From: Guillardia theta CCMP2712
Lineage: Eukaryota; Cryptophyceae; Pyrenomonadales; Geminigeraceae
NCBI RefSeq assembly: GCF_000315625.1
Contig: NW_005434645.1
Location: 353,530-417,529 of the forward strand
Direction: 5' to 3'
DNA length: 64,000 nt
The notes under the pieces were generated by a model. It was given only the letters and a program-made list of their open reading frames with translations. It was not told where the DNA came from and searched no databases. Shown one piece after another: positions 11,128-22,262 of the stretch (position 1 is the stretch's first letter; the number at the start of each line of letters is the position of its first letter). Made by a program: the position numbers and the translations under genes.

Positions 11128-13074
11128 CTATGTCGGGGGCTTCGGATTGTAGGGAAATGGGGGAGGGCGGGGGCGCAGCGTCCCTTGATTCGTATCATCG
11201 TTGAGCTGTACAGGAGGTGCCATGGCAGGAGGAAGCTTCGGCGCATCTTTGGGAGGCGGGCAGGGAGCAACATTCTGCTGCCCTCGTGGTACGAACGCTT
11301 CCACACGTTCAACACGATCTGGAGCAGGAAGTTGTTGGGTTGCATCCTTGGGAACCGCTCCTCCTGAGCTCTGAGTGGGAGCGGCCTTGGCTTGCTTTCC
11401 TTCTGTCGCAGAGCTAGAAAACCATGAGAACAATCCTCTTCCTCCCTTCTTTGCATCTCCGGCTTTGGAGGGCACCGGAGGCTCTGCCGCTGGCTGGGGC
11501 TTAGCTGGCTTCTCCCACTGCGTCAGTCCGAGGTCCTTGTTGTAGAAGTAAGTTCGTCCTGAGCGGTAGTCCAACGCTGATTTCCACCCTAGAGGAAGGT
11601 CGTCTATATCCGCTGCTGCCGTAGGCTTGCCGGCCATGGCAGTTATGGACTGGCCGGCTGGGGCCGCGGCCTGACCTGCTGGGGCCGCGGCCTGACCTGC
11701 TGGGGCCGCGGCTGTCTGACCTGGAGGAGCCGCGGGCTGACCTGCTGGGGCCGCAGCTGTCTGACCTGGAGGAGCCGCGGGCTGACCTGCTGGGGCCGCG
11801 GGCTGACCTGGAGGAGCCGCGGGCTGACCTGCTGGGGCCGCGGCCTGACCTGGAGGAGCCGCGGCCTGACCTGCTGGGGCCGCGGCTGTCTGACCTGGAG
11901 GAGCCGCGGCCTGACCTGCTGGGGCCGCGGCTGTCTGACCTGGAGGAGCCGCGGGCTGACCTGCTGGGGCCGCGGCCTGACCTGGAGGAGCCGCGGCCTG
12001 ACCTGCTGGGGCCGCGGCCTGACCTGGAGGAGCCGCGGCCTGACCTGCTGGGGCCGCGGCTGTCTGACCTGGAGGAGCCGCGGGCTGACCTGCTGGGGCC
12101 CCGGCCTGACCTGGAGGAGCCACGGCCTGACCTGCTGGGGCCGCAACTTGACCTGGAGGAGCCGCGGCCTGACCTGCTGGGGCCGCGGCTGTCTGACCTG
12201 GAGGAGCCGCGGGCTGACCTGCTGGGGCCGCGGCATGACCTGGAGGAGCCACGGCCTGACCTGCTGGGGCCGCGGCCTGACCTGTCGGATTTACCTGGCT
12301 AGCTGCCACTGTATCACTTTGCAAGGCACTGAAAACGTGCTGCGGGATGGAGGCCGGCTTCGGAGGAAGTCCAGCAGGTCGAGGAGTCGTAGGGGGCTGA
12401 GGAACAAGGGGGGTCGACGATTTCTTGGCTTCTTCAGGGCTCTTGACAAGGTCGTCGAATCCTTCAGGTGCCTGTGCACGGGCAGCTGTAGCCTGCGCAA
12501 AAGTTGCTGGCTTCATCGGTGGGGGAGGAGGCTTTCTCCGGGGAGGGGAAGGCTTCGTGATGTTGCTCAATGCTTCTGAGATCTTGGATGTGTCAAAGTC
12601 AGGCAGCTTGTCTGGCATCATATCTGAGACGTCGAAGCCAGCAGTTTGGTTTTGTCCATTGCCAGCATCTCTCGGTTCAAGCACACTTCCTGGGTGAACT
12701 CCAGGCTGCGGATCTGCGATCGCTTGCTGAAGCTTTCGTTCCTGCCGGGCAGCTCAGACAACATCAGCATCCCGGTCAAGCAGCTTTTACCTGATCCAGC
12801 TCCACGTACGCTTGTAGCGTGCTGTTCCTGTCGGATAGGCCTATTTTGCGAAGCGAGTCAACCAAAGATTGTACAGACTCCTCTCGCTCCCGGGTAATAT
12901 TTGAAAGATAGTCAGCGAGAAACCTGCGTGTGCGAGTGAGACTGTGGACTTGAACAGAAATCCTCGCCTGTAGCCGTTGAGCCTCGCAAGCTTGCTAGGA
13001 GTCTTCCCCATGTCGTTCTCTCGCTCAGGGTCGCTACCAGCCTCTAGCAACACTTCCACCTGCAGGCAGCTCAG

Positions 13075-13121
<47 letters not shown>

Positions 13122-14267
13122 ACTCTCAAGGCCTCACCGTCTCCTTGTGCCCCCTCTGAGCAGCATAGTGCAGCGCCGTCCATCTATGGATAGCAATGAG
13201 CACGCGTCATGGCTCTTGCGATTTCACTTCACCTTAGGGGAACTGACGTTGAGTTGATCGATGAGCCAAGGCCCAAGAGCTTGAGTTACATGAATCAGCC
13301 CTCAACCCTCAACTTTCTCCGCCTCAAACACGTTTCTTACCGCCCTGACCGACTCTGTCTTGCCGTGATAGGCTGCCATGTGAAGAGCGTTTCTTCCAAA
13401 CAGCTCAGGGTTTCCTGCCGAAACATTCGCTCCCAGCTCAACACACTGCAATGAAGTTACAAACAAACAAGCACATGCGTTCTGCTGATGTGAGCAAACA
13501 ACACAGACGTCTGCAAGAGAACCACATGACATGACCACGGCGAGATTCTACCTTCTCTATTCCAGCGATGTCCCCAGTGCAGGCACAGTCCCAGAGCATT
13601 TGATTCGCCTTCAATTGCTTCCTGTTCAGGATTTCCTCCAAGACTTTGAGCTTTTCTTCTGCTTCGCTTCTATGCTGGATCAGACCACGCACGATCTGTC
13701 TTGCCTGTTCGGATGCGAAAGGAGCGTCAACAACGCGAGACACGTGGCAACTGACTTCACCTCCTCTACGTCCTTCAAATACTCCTTCAAATCAAGGATT
13801 TCTGAATATTTCTGCATCGACGACGCGTTTGTCTCGGTCGAGTTTGTCGCGTTGATGTCGCTCGTCGCATTCTGCCCGTCCAACACCGAGATGTCGCCCT
13901 CCTCGATGATTCGCTTTAGTGTCTTGATGTCGTAGGCAGTGACATCTTCCTCTGGCATCTCCTCGGTCAAGGTCTCATTTTCTCTTTGGTTGTCATCGTG
14001 GATCTCATGGATGAGGTCTGTTTCATTCCCTCCCGCCTGCAGCTCTGTCTCCATCTTCTCGATCTCTTGGAATCGCTCCGCTTGCTGCACAAGCTGCTGC
14101 AGTTCTTCGTATGAAGTGAGTTCTCTGGGGGCAGGCCCGTGCTCTTGTCCTCCCCTCAGCCTGAGTCCCGATGTTCCCCAGACCCGCAGGCACTCTCGAC
14201 ATGATATCTCCGTGGACGAACACCACAGCAAAGTAGCCACAAGGATCAGCGACCTCATCCTTGACAT
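11128..14267 (-). CDS. Signal-peptide, ankyrin-repeat, PAGQ-repeat and WW-domain protein
   Basis: Exons joined by frame run from Met at 14267. A hydrophobic leader (LILVATLLWC) is followed by LRLRGG and an acidic coiled region. Ankyrin repeats are spread over small exons: WDCACTGDIAGIE (about 13570), GRNALHMAAYHGK (about 13390), WTALHYAAQRGHKET (about 13160) and VLLEAGSDPERENDMGKTP (about 13030). Next comes a helical exon, then a large exon (about 12750-11128) encoding over 200 residues of alternating AAAPAGQ and AAPPGQ units. This is followed by a WW domain (LPLGWKSALDYRSG, then TYFYNKD and QWEKP, about 11600-11510) and a Pro-rich tail. WW domains bind Pro-rich ligands, so the PAGQ array could be an internal or neighbour target; that is inference. 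An N-terminal signal on an ankyrin/WW protein is unusual. An earlier in-frame Met at 14321 is possible. Confidence 0.8.
11644..12296. repeat. 21-bp coding minisatellite encoding the PAGQ/PPGQ array
   Basis: Alternating 21-bp units read, on the plus strand, TGACCTGCTGGGGCCGCGGC and TGACCTGGAGGAGCCGCGGC, with occasional 6-bp insertions adding two residues. The array lies inside the large exon of the ankyrin/WW gene and stays in frame throughout. An alternative frame is also open over most of it, which follows from the repeat and does not indicate a second gene. Confidence 0.92.
13074..13121. repeat. (GGCA)n tetranucleotide run in an ankyrin/WW gene intron
   Basis: About 12 copies of GGCA/AGGC lie between the exon ending RGHKET and the next ankyrin exon, adjacent to the acceptor of that intron. 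Confidence 0.9.
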
Positions 14268-14521
14268 TCTCGTCTCGTTCTTGGCCGACAGCCGCAGGTT
14301 ACGAACAATACAACATGCCATGTCTAGCATGCTCTCTCCCTCTCCCTCTCCTCTCCCCTTCCTCTCCTCGCCTCTCCTCTGCCACCTTCTCCTCTCCTCC
14401 CCCCTTCCCCTTCGCCATCCCGCTGGCCTCCTACTAGTTCCTGCGACCGCGACACCGGGAGACCTGAATGGCACTAAAGTAGCCTTGAGGATACGTGTAA
14501 ACTGTTTCGTGTTATAAAGGA

Positions 14522-15148
14522 ATGGCGTCCTCCCTGATACTGCTGTGTATCGCCGCCAGCGCTCCATGCTCGTCCTGCTTCCTTCCCATCCTCCATTCTT
14601 CGCACCTTCCATCTCAGCTGCCACACACGGCTCCGCGGCTCTCCTCGCAACCCCGCCACCTGCCCTCGCTCCCGAGACCTCAGCACGGGAAAACCTCGCT
14701 GCGGATGCAGGAAAATGGAGTAGTCTCAGATTACCAGAGACTCAGCAAGGAGCCCGTCATGCTGCTGGGCGATGTCGCTGTTTTCCTTGTGTTTGCTGCG
14801 ATAGGAAGAGGCTCTCACGGCTCCTCTGACGGCAACGTGCTCCTCACCGCCGCGCCATTCATCTTGCCTTGGTTTGCGCTCTCCCCGGCATTGGGTGCAT
14901 ACAGGCGGGTCAGTAGCAGGATCGACGCTGTCAAGGGCGTCATACCGGCGGCAGCTCTTGCTGCGCCAGCAGGCTGTGCCCTTAGAGGAGCACTACAGGA
15001 TCACATGCCTGCATTGCCGTTCTGGATCATCTCGTTGGCTTCGATCTCAGTGATAATGAGCGCATGGAGGGTCATTCATTTTCAAGTGCAAGAAACAGCG
15101 TCGACTTTGGATGGCTTCGTAGAGGCGATCACGGAGGACGTCGACTAG
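14522..15148 (+). CDS. DUF3054 membrane protein, probably plastid-targeted
   Basis: Intronless, 208 residues. The first 20 or so residues are a hydrophobic signal-like stretch (LILLCIAASAPC) followed by CFLP and a Ser/Pro/His-rich leader to about residue 60. That is the layout of a bipartite plastid-targeting sequence, with Phe after the signal cleavage, in algae with secondary red plastids. The mature part carries the DUF3054 pattern: GDVAVFLVFAAIGRGSHG, a second hydrophobic span with APFILPWF, then two more membrane helices. DUF3054 occurs in cyanobacteria, actinobacteria and plastid-bearing eukaryotes and has no assigned biochemical role. It is divergent from the ankyrin/WW gene, with about 250 bp between starts. 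Confidence 0.85.
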   Translation: MASSLILLCIAASAPCSSCFLPILHSSHLPSQLPHTAPRLSSQPRHLPSLPRPQHGKTSLRMQENGVVSDYQRLSKEPVMLLGDVAVFLVFAAIGRGSHGSSDGNVLLTAAPFILPWFALSPALGAYRRVSSRIDAVKGVIPAAALAAPAGCALRGALQDHMPALPFWIISLASISVIMSAWRVIHFQVQETASTLDGFVEAITEDVD

Positions 15149-15394
15149 AAAGGCAGGATGTTTGAATGTGATTGAAACCAGGGACGTGCCTTTAGAACCT
15201 GATGTTGATAAGGTGGTTTCATTCACACAAGATCTTCAAGTCAAACGAAGTGAACTCGAATGTTTCTTGCGAGTCATCTGCCAGCACGAATTTCATGCAG
15301 AGCTGATGGTAAAGAAGACAAATATCAGCAATGTCAAAAGTAGAGTTATCGCACTCACATCGACGCAGAGCTTTCCCAAACCCGCAGGTGCCTG

Positions 15395-17947
15395 CTAGAA
15401 CGAGTCAGCCCATCGAAACTTTAGGGCCCAAGAAGCCTCCAGCACCTCGTCATTAGCTCCAGCTAGGCTTCTCCCGTAGATATCTGCCCAATTACGTAGA
15501 TGCATGTTGCCTGAAAGAACGGAAACAGGCGTATGGTTTCCTTTGACTGACAGGAGGAAGTAGTTAAAATGGTGAGCCCGGATGTACAAGAAGCGTACCC
15601 TTGTCCTTTGCTCCCAACGGAATCTCCGGCCTGGACTCCGATACTGGTTCGTTGACGTGTTCAACAACATGAATGCGGAAGTAATCTCGGGAAGTTTTCG
15701 ATTTCTTCGATTCCAACTCACAAAGGCCGCTGAACTGCCACAAACCGTCTTCAACCTGGGCCATAATCTGTCATGCGGAACTCTGTCATGCTTTCTACAT
15801 CTTACGTTCATATCCCTGTCGATTTTCTCAACGAAGCATTCTAACCACATGTGCTTTCTCTTGTTGTCTTTCACTCCATCACATATTTGCACATGTTCGA
15901 CGTCTGAGCTTATTGTCGGTGAAAATATGATAAAGTTTGAATCTTTTGGATCAGAAAATCCTGGAACTTCTTGCCAAGTCTTGCACATTATTGTTTCCCT
16001 TGTGTCAGAGCCTATTGTTTGTTGACAGACCACCGAGAACACAATACAACAGCTTACCTTGTAGCTCGGTAAGTCTCAGCACAACGTTCACTTTCGGCGA
16101 GCTGTTCTTTTCATTCGGCTATGAATTTGTATCAGTTTCATTCGAGAACGATTGACACAGACCTTGATCATTAAAAGCGGGTTCCATGCAGCGCAGGATA
16201 AGATGTTACTCGAGATGTTGTTGAGAGGTATTGACATTATCATTCTCTTGACTTGTCTGACTCTATCCTGTCGGAGCATCACTCTTCGTTCAACGGGTCC
16301 ATGTAAACTCACTCTGGAGACTTCCAGGTAAAATGAAGGTATCTTCTCGTTTCCCTGAAAACAAATGTCAAGAAACAAGCAGAATCCCAGAGTCCCGAAG
16401 CTTACGGTGTGGTATAAAACTTCAGTGTCGAGTTTGTGAGAAATCGTACGCAAGTCTTTTGATTGTATTTGTATCATTGTTCTATGTGTTGTTTTAGACC
16501 TTAAGCAATAATAGGCCCAAACAACCGCTGACCTTTCCTCCTCCCCGGGGATAGCAATACGGATCTGCAATGGAAAGCACAAGGGAAAATTGCAACACCG
16601 GAGGGACTGAATCTTGCTGTCAGTGTGTAGCAGATTATGGACAAACAACATACTAGGAAGTATCGTGAAAGTTTGCTCTTTTTCTTGCTGAGTGGTGACA
16701 ATCGCCTATAGTATTTTCCTGCCCATGATCAGCAGCTCGATACCGGATGCGATCAATCGTTACCTTTACCATCACAAACAGATAAAGAGATCCAGTTTGC
16801 GATCACTTGCATACCATTGATTACGGCGTTGAGTTTCTTTTTTCTGTTTCCAGGTGCTGCAATGGCAGCTCTTGCAGTGTAAATGTGGCACATCGCCAAC
16901 ATGCCACTCAGAGTTTTGTAGGTGTTTTTCCAGTCTATTCCACTCGATCCGACTCCCCCCGGTCTTGTTCAGAGTTAGAGGATATCGGTTTTTAAGAAAA
17001 TGCACGTTACCTTGAGCCCAGCGTTTCTTCGAATGCCAACCCATCAAAAGGTGACAAGTTCTGTGCGTTTAGCCATCATCATCCTTCCAAGAAGAAAGCA
17101 AAGAAGAAAATTCAGAATGTTACATTTGCTCCAAGTAACTGTCCGCAGGAAGCGAGTTCCAGAAGTGTCTTTCGAGCAGGGATGGGATAACTTTCAAGCT
17201 TGTTCAAAGTGAGTTGATCTGATTGATCGGATCAACAAGGAAGATCACAGAAAACTTCTAACGCACCAACGGCTATCCCGCTGCTCTCTGCTCTCTGCAC
17301 AACCTTGTTTCCAAGTGCCCGAGCCGTAGGACCATGGCTCATAACTTCATTTGTTTCTGGCCCAAACCAACCTTCACTTCCCCATTCCTTGTGGCATTTG
17401 CTCTGCCACCTATTTCCCCATCAACAAGTCAGGACAGAAGCGGATTCTTTTGTGCGAGTTAGGGTCAATGCTATTAGAAGCCAGCAAGCCATTTGGACGC
17501 ACCAGTATTGATTGCATGACGACTTGAAAAGGTCACGAGAGCACAAGCTCAACCTGGGATACGATCGTGTCAGTGCATATGTCATCCGGAAGTTGGTATA
17601 GAGGCATATGGGGAGCCGTAGCAGCTGTTTTACCTTGCTAGAGCAAATCCATCCAGGCGATCTACAATCTTCTCCAATGAGTCACCAACAAGAGCATCGA
17701 TGAGGGAGATCCTCTCCGGCGGCTCAGATTCGTCTGCACCTTCCTCGGGACGCCCCTTGGCCCTTTCAGTTTGATTCCCACGACTAGCTACCGCCTGCTC
17801 GACGTCCAAGTGCCCTCCTGCCTCACAAGCAGGTCCGTCAGCTCTCAGTCTTGCTCCGGATCTCCCAGCATCATGCTCGCCTGCCAGCTTCTTCTTCACC
17901 TCCTCCCTCATCGCAGTGAGGTCGCGACGAGGCCGCAGGCGCTCCAT
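15395..17947 (-). CDS. Multi-exon protein of unknown family (about 480 aa)
   Basis: Starting at ATG 17947, exons join with matched phases through at least eleven short introns: 17947-17634 (ending DGFALA), then SYPIPARKTLLELASCGQ (about 17195), NLSPFDGLAFEETLGS, GIDWKNTYKTLSGMLAMCHI with NAVINGMQVIANWISLSVC, KYYRRLSPLSKKKSKLSRYF, IRIAIPGEEERSAVVWAYYC, RRYLHFTWKSPE, QVKRMIMSIPLNNISSNI, KVNVVLRLTELQ, TWQEVPGFSDPKDSNF, QVEDGLWQFSGLCELES, and a last exon ending ADIYGRSLAGANDEVLEASW. The N-terminal 90 residues are charged and low complexity; the rest looks globular with no membrane span. I recognise no domain. Its start is about 115 bp from the start of the divergent HU/EF-hand gene. The reconstruction is internally consistent, so the gene is real even though its role is unknown. 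Confidence 0.72.
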
Positions 17948-18063
17948 GGCAACTCCACAAACTTGCCGGACTTGGAAACTTTGAACTTCGGTTCTGCAAC
18001 TTCAGGGAGATAGAAAGTTTCGGGGTTCGAACTTTCAAACTTCCACACTTCCGAATCCGTTGA

Positions 18064-21000
18064 ATGGCGTGGAATGCGACTATGGACGGAGCGGGGAGGC
18101 GAGCGGGGGGAGGGGCAGGAACAGGGTCAGGAGGGAGAGAAGGAGAGTACCGTGGGAAAGCTTCGAGCCTGAGGAACCGGGGCAGCACAGAAGACGACGA
18201 TGGGCATGCAGAAGGCAGGAACCGGCTCTCGTTGGAAATGCGAAAGATGGTGCAGAACTCGGTGCGCGGGCGGCTCTTTGGCGTTAGCGATCACCTCAGA
18301 AGGATGGCGAGGGGGTCGTCAAGGGATGGAGGCGTCGGGCTAGTGATTGAGTGTTGGAAGATGCTCTTCAATGTCGTCTACGAACACCTGAGCAACGGGA
18401 AAGCGGTAGGACCCTTTAGATGATGGATGTGCGTTGACGATGAACACTGAGTTGTTCAACGATGGCAGATGAGCATCAGCGGGCTAGGAACGTTCTTCCC
18501 GTGTCTAGAAACATCCAAAGACGTCGCTCTGGACCTAGACAGTGGCTTCCTCGCCAAGTGTCAGGTCTCTTACCGCAAGGATGTTAAGAAGGTTCCTGCC
18601 GCCATGGTCGCGCATCCTGTTTCGTTCACCGAGATTGCGATGAAGTGCGACATGAAAAGAGATGTTGCTGCAGACATTCTAGTCGGTCTGCTTGAGAGCG
18701 TGAAGGAGGATGTAAGTCCTGAGAGCTCGTCTGTTAGTGCTGGTGACCCTTACGCAGGTAGCGAGGGGGGAGCTAACGGGGCTGGATATGTTTCCTGTAG
18801 GGGCACTTCTATTCGAGAATCGACAAGCACGTTTCCTATCAGCGAAGCTGAAGGTCCAAGAGCAGCCTGCTCAAGAGCCGGCGAAGGCAGTGAAGAGAGA
18901 GACTATCACTACTTCAGACAGGAGGCAGGAGGAGATGAAGTACTGGTCCATGTCAACTTCGGACAGGTCCAAGATGGGGCAAACCAGCTTTCTGATCCAG
19001 AGAATGAAAGATGCAATCAGCAGACAGTTCTCGAGCAGTGATGATGTCTTTGCCTTCTTCACGAACGACAACTCGACGATCACGGTAGAGCAGCTGGTAA
19101 TGAGAGGAAGGAAACCAAGAAAGATAAATGCACCTGACACGGTCTCTTCCAGATCAGTGGGATACGCAAGATAGCCGACGTCGCTGACGATGAGCTTGCA
19201 AGCTTCCGCAAGCAAGTGCAGAAGCAGCACGGGAGTGTCCTGCACAAATCTGACTTTGAGAAGCTCTTGAACCTGGACAAGCTCTCGCAGAAGGAGCTGC
19301 TCTGCTTCAAATGCATCTATGACGCCGTCTACATAGCGAAATCTACTCTCAAGGAGATTTTTCAGCTGGCAGACAGAGATGTTGATGGCAAGGTGGGAAG
19401 GAGAAAGAGAGGGGCCAGGGAGATAGGATGCGATAGGGAAGCTAGAGGGTCGCACACGAGGTTCGATCAAGGGCGGAAGAACGGAGGAGGGAGGAAGGGA
19501 TGGGGGTAGAAGGGAGGCAGAGAAGGCTAGAGGATGAGATGAATAGCGTGTGAGAAAATGTTCAGGTCTCATTGGAAGAACTTGCGGCAGTCATGAGTGA
19601 GGTAGCGAGCATCGACCGGACTGAGGTCAAACGATCCCTCGACATCCTGAGCAAGTCCTATCTCGAGCGGCAGGTCGTCCTGCATGCCTTGCTCCACTCG
19701 CTCCTCACATGTCTCCGTAGGGGCTCTCGTGGGACTTGAAGAGGAAGTGGAGCTATGCCGAGCTTGCGAGCATGTTGGAAGGTCATACCCGCCCCTTCGA
19801 CTGGGAGCAGGAGGTGCTGCTGCGCTGTCAGAGGTGGATGGTGCAGCACGGATACTCGCTGGAGCAGGCGTTCAGCTTGATCGCAGGAGGGAGCAGGAGT
19901 GGGATAAGCAGGAAGAGGTTTGGGGAGTGGATCCTCCAGATCGATCCACTGCTGTACCTCGAGCATGTTGACAGGATCTTCAACAAGTTCAAGCTGGTTG
20001 ATGGCGAGGTCCGTGCTGTTCTGTGCATAGAATTTCATCCTCGATGTATCTCAACTCTCAGTATCAAGCGTGTTGTTCGTGCATGCACGTTTCTCCGTAG
20101 AATTCTGCTCATGTTCGTTTGTGCCAGATCCGCAAGGCAGACTTCACTTCGAGGCTCAACGGCATCGTCCTTCAGATGCAGGAGAAGGCCTTCCGCTGGC
20201 TCGAAGACAAGCTGTTCGAGAAGAAGAAGACCCTGCAGGCACTGCTCATCGAGTCTGACTTCAACCGAGACGGCAAGGTAGTCAGCCTCGGCTCCCCATC
20301 GTCGCCATGACGCCAACTTCGTGTCAGGTGTCGTCAGAGGAGTTCCTGCGCATGGTGAAGATGCTCGATCGGTCGCTTTCGGAAGCAGAAGCGCGGGAGT
20401 TCGTCAAGGCCCTGACCCTCACAGAGCTGCAGGTGACCGACAGGCCGGGAGGAGCTGGGAAACTTGCTGACGTCACTTCTGGGCAGGACAACGTAGACGT
20501 GCTGAAACTCCAGAAGAGGTTCGACCATCACAACGTCCAGTCGTCTGAGGCGGACGCGAACTTGCTGGAGAGCATCCAGAAGGCTCTGATCAGTAGAAAG
20601 ATCTCCCCAAAGTCCTTCTTCGACAAGGTGGGCCTCCCTCCTCCTCCTCCTCCTCCTCCTCCTCCTCCTCCTCCTCCTCCTCCTCCTCCTCCTCCTCCTC
20701 CTCCTCCTCCTCCTCCTCCTCCTCCTCCTCCTCCTCCTCTTCCTCCTCCTCCTCCTCCTCCTCCTCCTCCTCCTCCTCCTCCTCCTCCTCCTCTTTTTCC
20801 TCCTCCTCCTCCTCCTCCTCCTCCTCCTCCTCCTCCTCTTTTTCCTCCTCCTCCTCTTTTTCCTCCTCCTTTCTCCCATCGCCTGCTCGGCTGACTTTCA
20901 TGCATGTCAGTTTGACCGCGACAGAGACAGCAGGCTCTCAGAGGTGGAGCTGACTGAAGGCCTTCAGTCCTTAGGAGTGAGCTGCTCGAAGCATCAGGTG

Positions 21001-22177
21001 TGCGTCCGCTGTGCCGAGCTCCTCCTCCCTGCTCTGGCCTTGTCGATGTCGCCAGCTAACCTTGTGGATGTCGCCAGGTCCGCAAGCTGATGTACCTAAC
21101 AGACAAGGACAGCAACGGGTTCCTGGACATCGACGAGTTCGTCGGTCGATTCGGGTTGGAGTCCGTCAAGAAGTCGGACAAGTTTGCTCATCTGGCCACC
21201 AAGGTTGGAAACTTGTCAACTGTCTACTTGTGCGCTTCTCGTGCTGACGTGGCGTTTGTTGTCCCATCACGTTGCCTCAGCTCTCCCTCTACCTCTCCAA
21301 GCTGGGCTACACGGGCGCGGAGCAAGTGTTCAAGAAGTTCGCCAAGCAAGACTTCATTGGCTTCCAGGAGTTCAGGAGTCTGATCCAGCACGCGCGAGTG
21401 AAGATGAGCGTGGAGGAGGAGGACGTCATGTGGAGGACCCTGGACGTGAACAACAGAGGAAGGCTCAACCTCCGCCAGTTCATCTCCTCCATGTCGGTAG
21501 GAGCCTTTAAGATGTCCTCCTCTTCCCACCTCCGCGGCGACCAGGGCGGCAGCGCAGTGGACGCAGCGAGGATGATCAAGGACATCGCCCATGCTCGTAG
21601 GCAAACCATCTCCGATCTCTTCGTCAAGATCGACAAGGACAATGACGGGTACGTTGGGATCGAGGACCTGGACAAGTTTGCCCCAGAAGTCGCTTCCTTC
21701 TCCCTCTCCTCCCAGCGTTCCAAGTCTAAGGCTGTCAAGGCTGATGTAGCACAGCGAGACCTTGCGGGGCTGCTGCGGGGCACCAACAAGCTCTTCCTCG
21801 ACCAGCACGAGTTCGTTCGGCTGATCGAGAAGTTCGTTCCCAACGTCCCCGTGGAGCAGGCGATCTTGTATGTGCAAGAGCAGCTGTTGAAGACGGCCAA
21901 GGGAGCCAAGCTGAAGTCTGCGCCAGTCAAAGTCCACAAGAACGAGATCCAAGACATGCTGAGAGGAGGAGGGTTCGATGCAGAGGCGTTCGATCAGCTG
22001 CTGGACATGCTGGGGAAAGATCATGATGGAAACGTGGTTGTACCAACCATCGTTCCCCTTGACTGGAGGGAAGTGAAGAGGTGAGATGGAAGATAGGGGG
22101 GAGATGAGGAGGGAGGGAGTAGGACAGAGAGGGTAAGAAGACAGGTCGGAAGGAGATCAAGGACAGGAGGGTCCGCC

Positions 22178-22262
<85 letters not shown>

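Noticed and set aside
11643-12236. 197-residue repetitive frame overlapping the PAGQ array in another phase
   Set aside because: It reflects the 21-bp repeat. The PAGQ frame continues into a genuine WW domain, the alternative does not.
15162-15398. 78-residue plus-strand frame after the DUF3054 gene
   Set aside because: It has no recognisable motif and lies in the 3' flank between two genes that converge there.
20334-20905. Poly-Arg, poly-Gly, poly-Glu and poly-Pro frames
   Set aside because: All arise from translating the CCT tract. The tract is intronic, between two EF-hand exons that join in frame.
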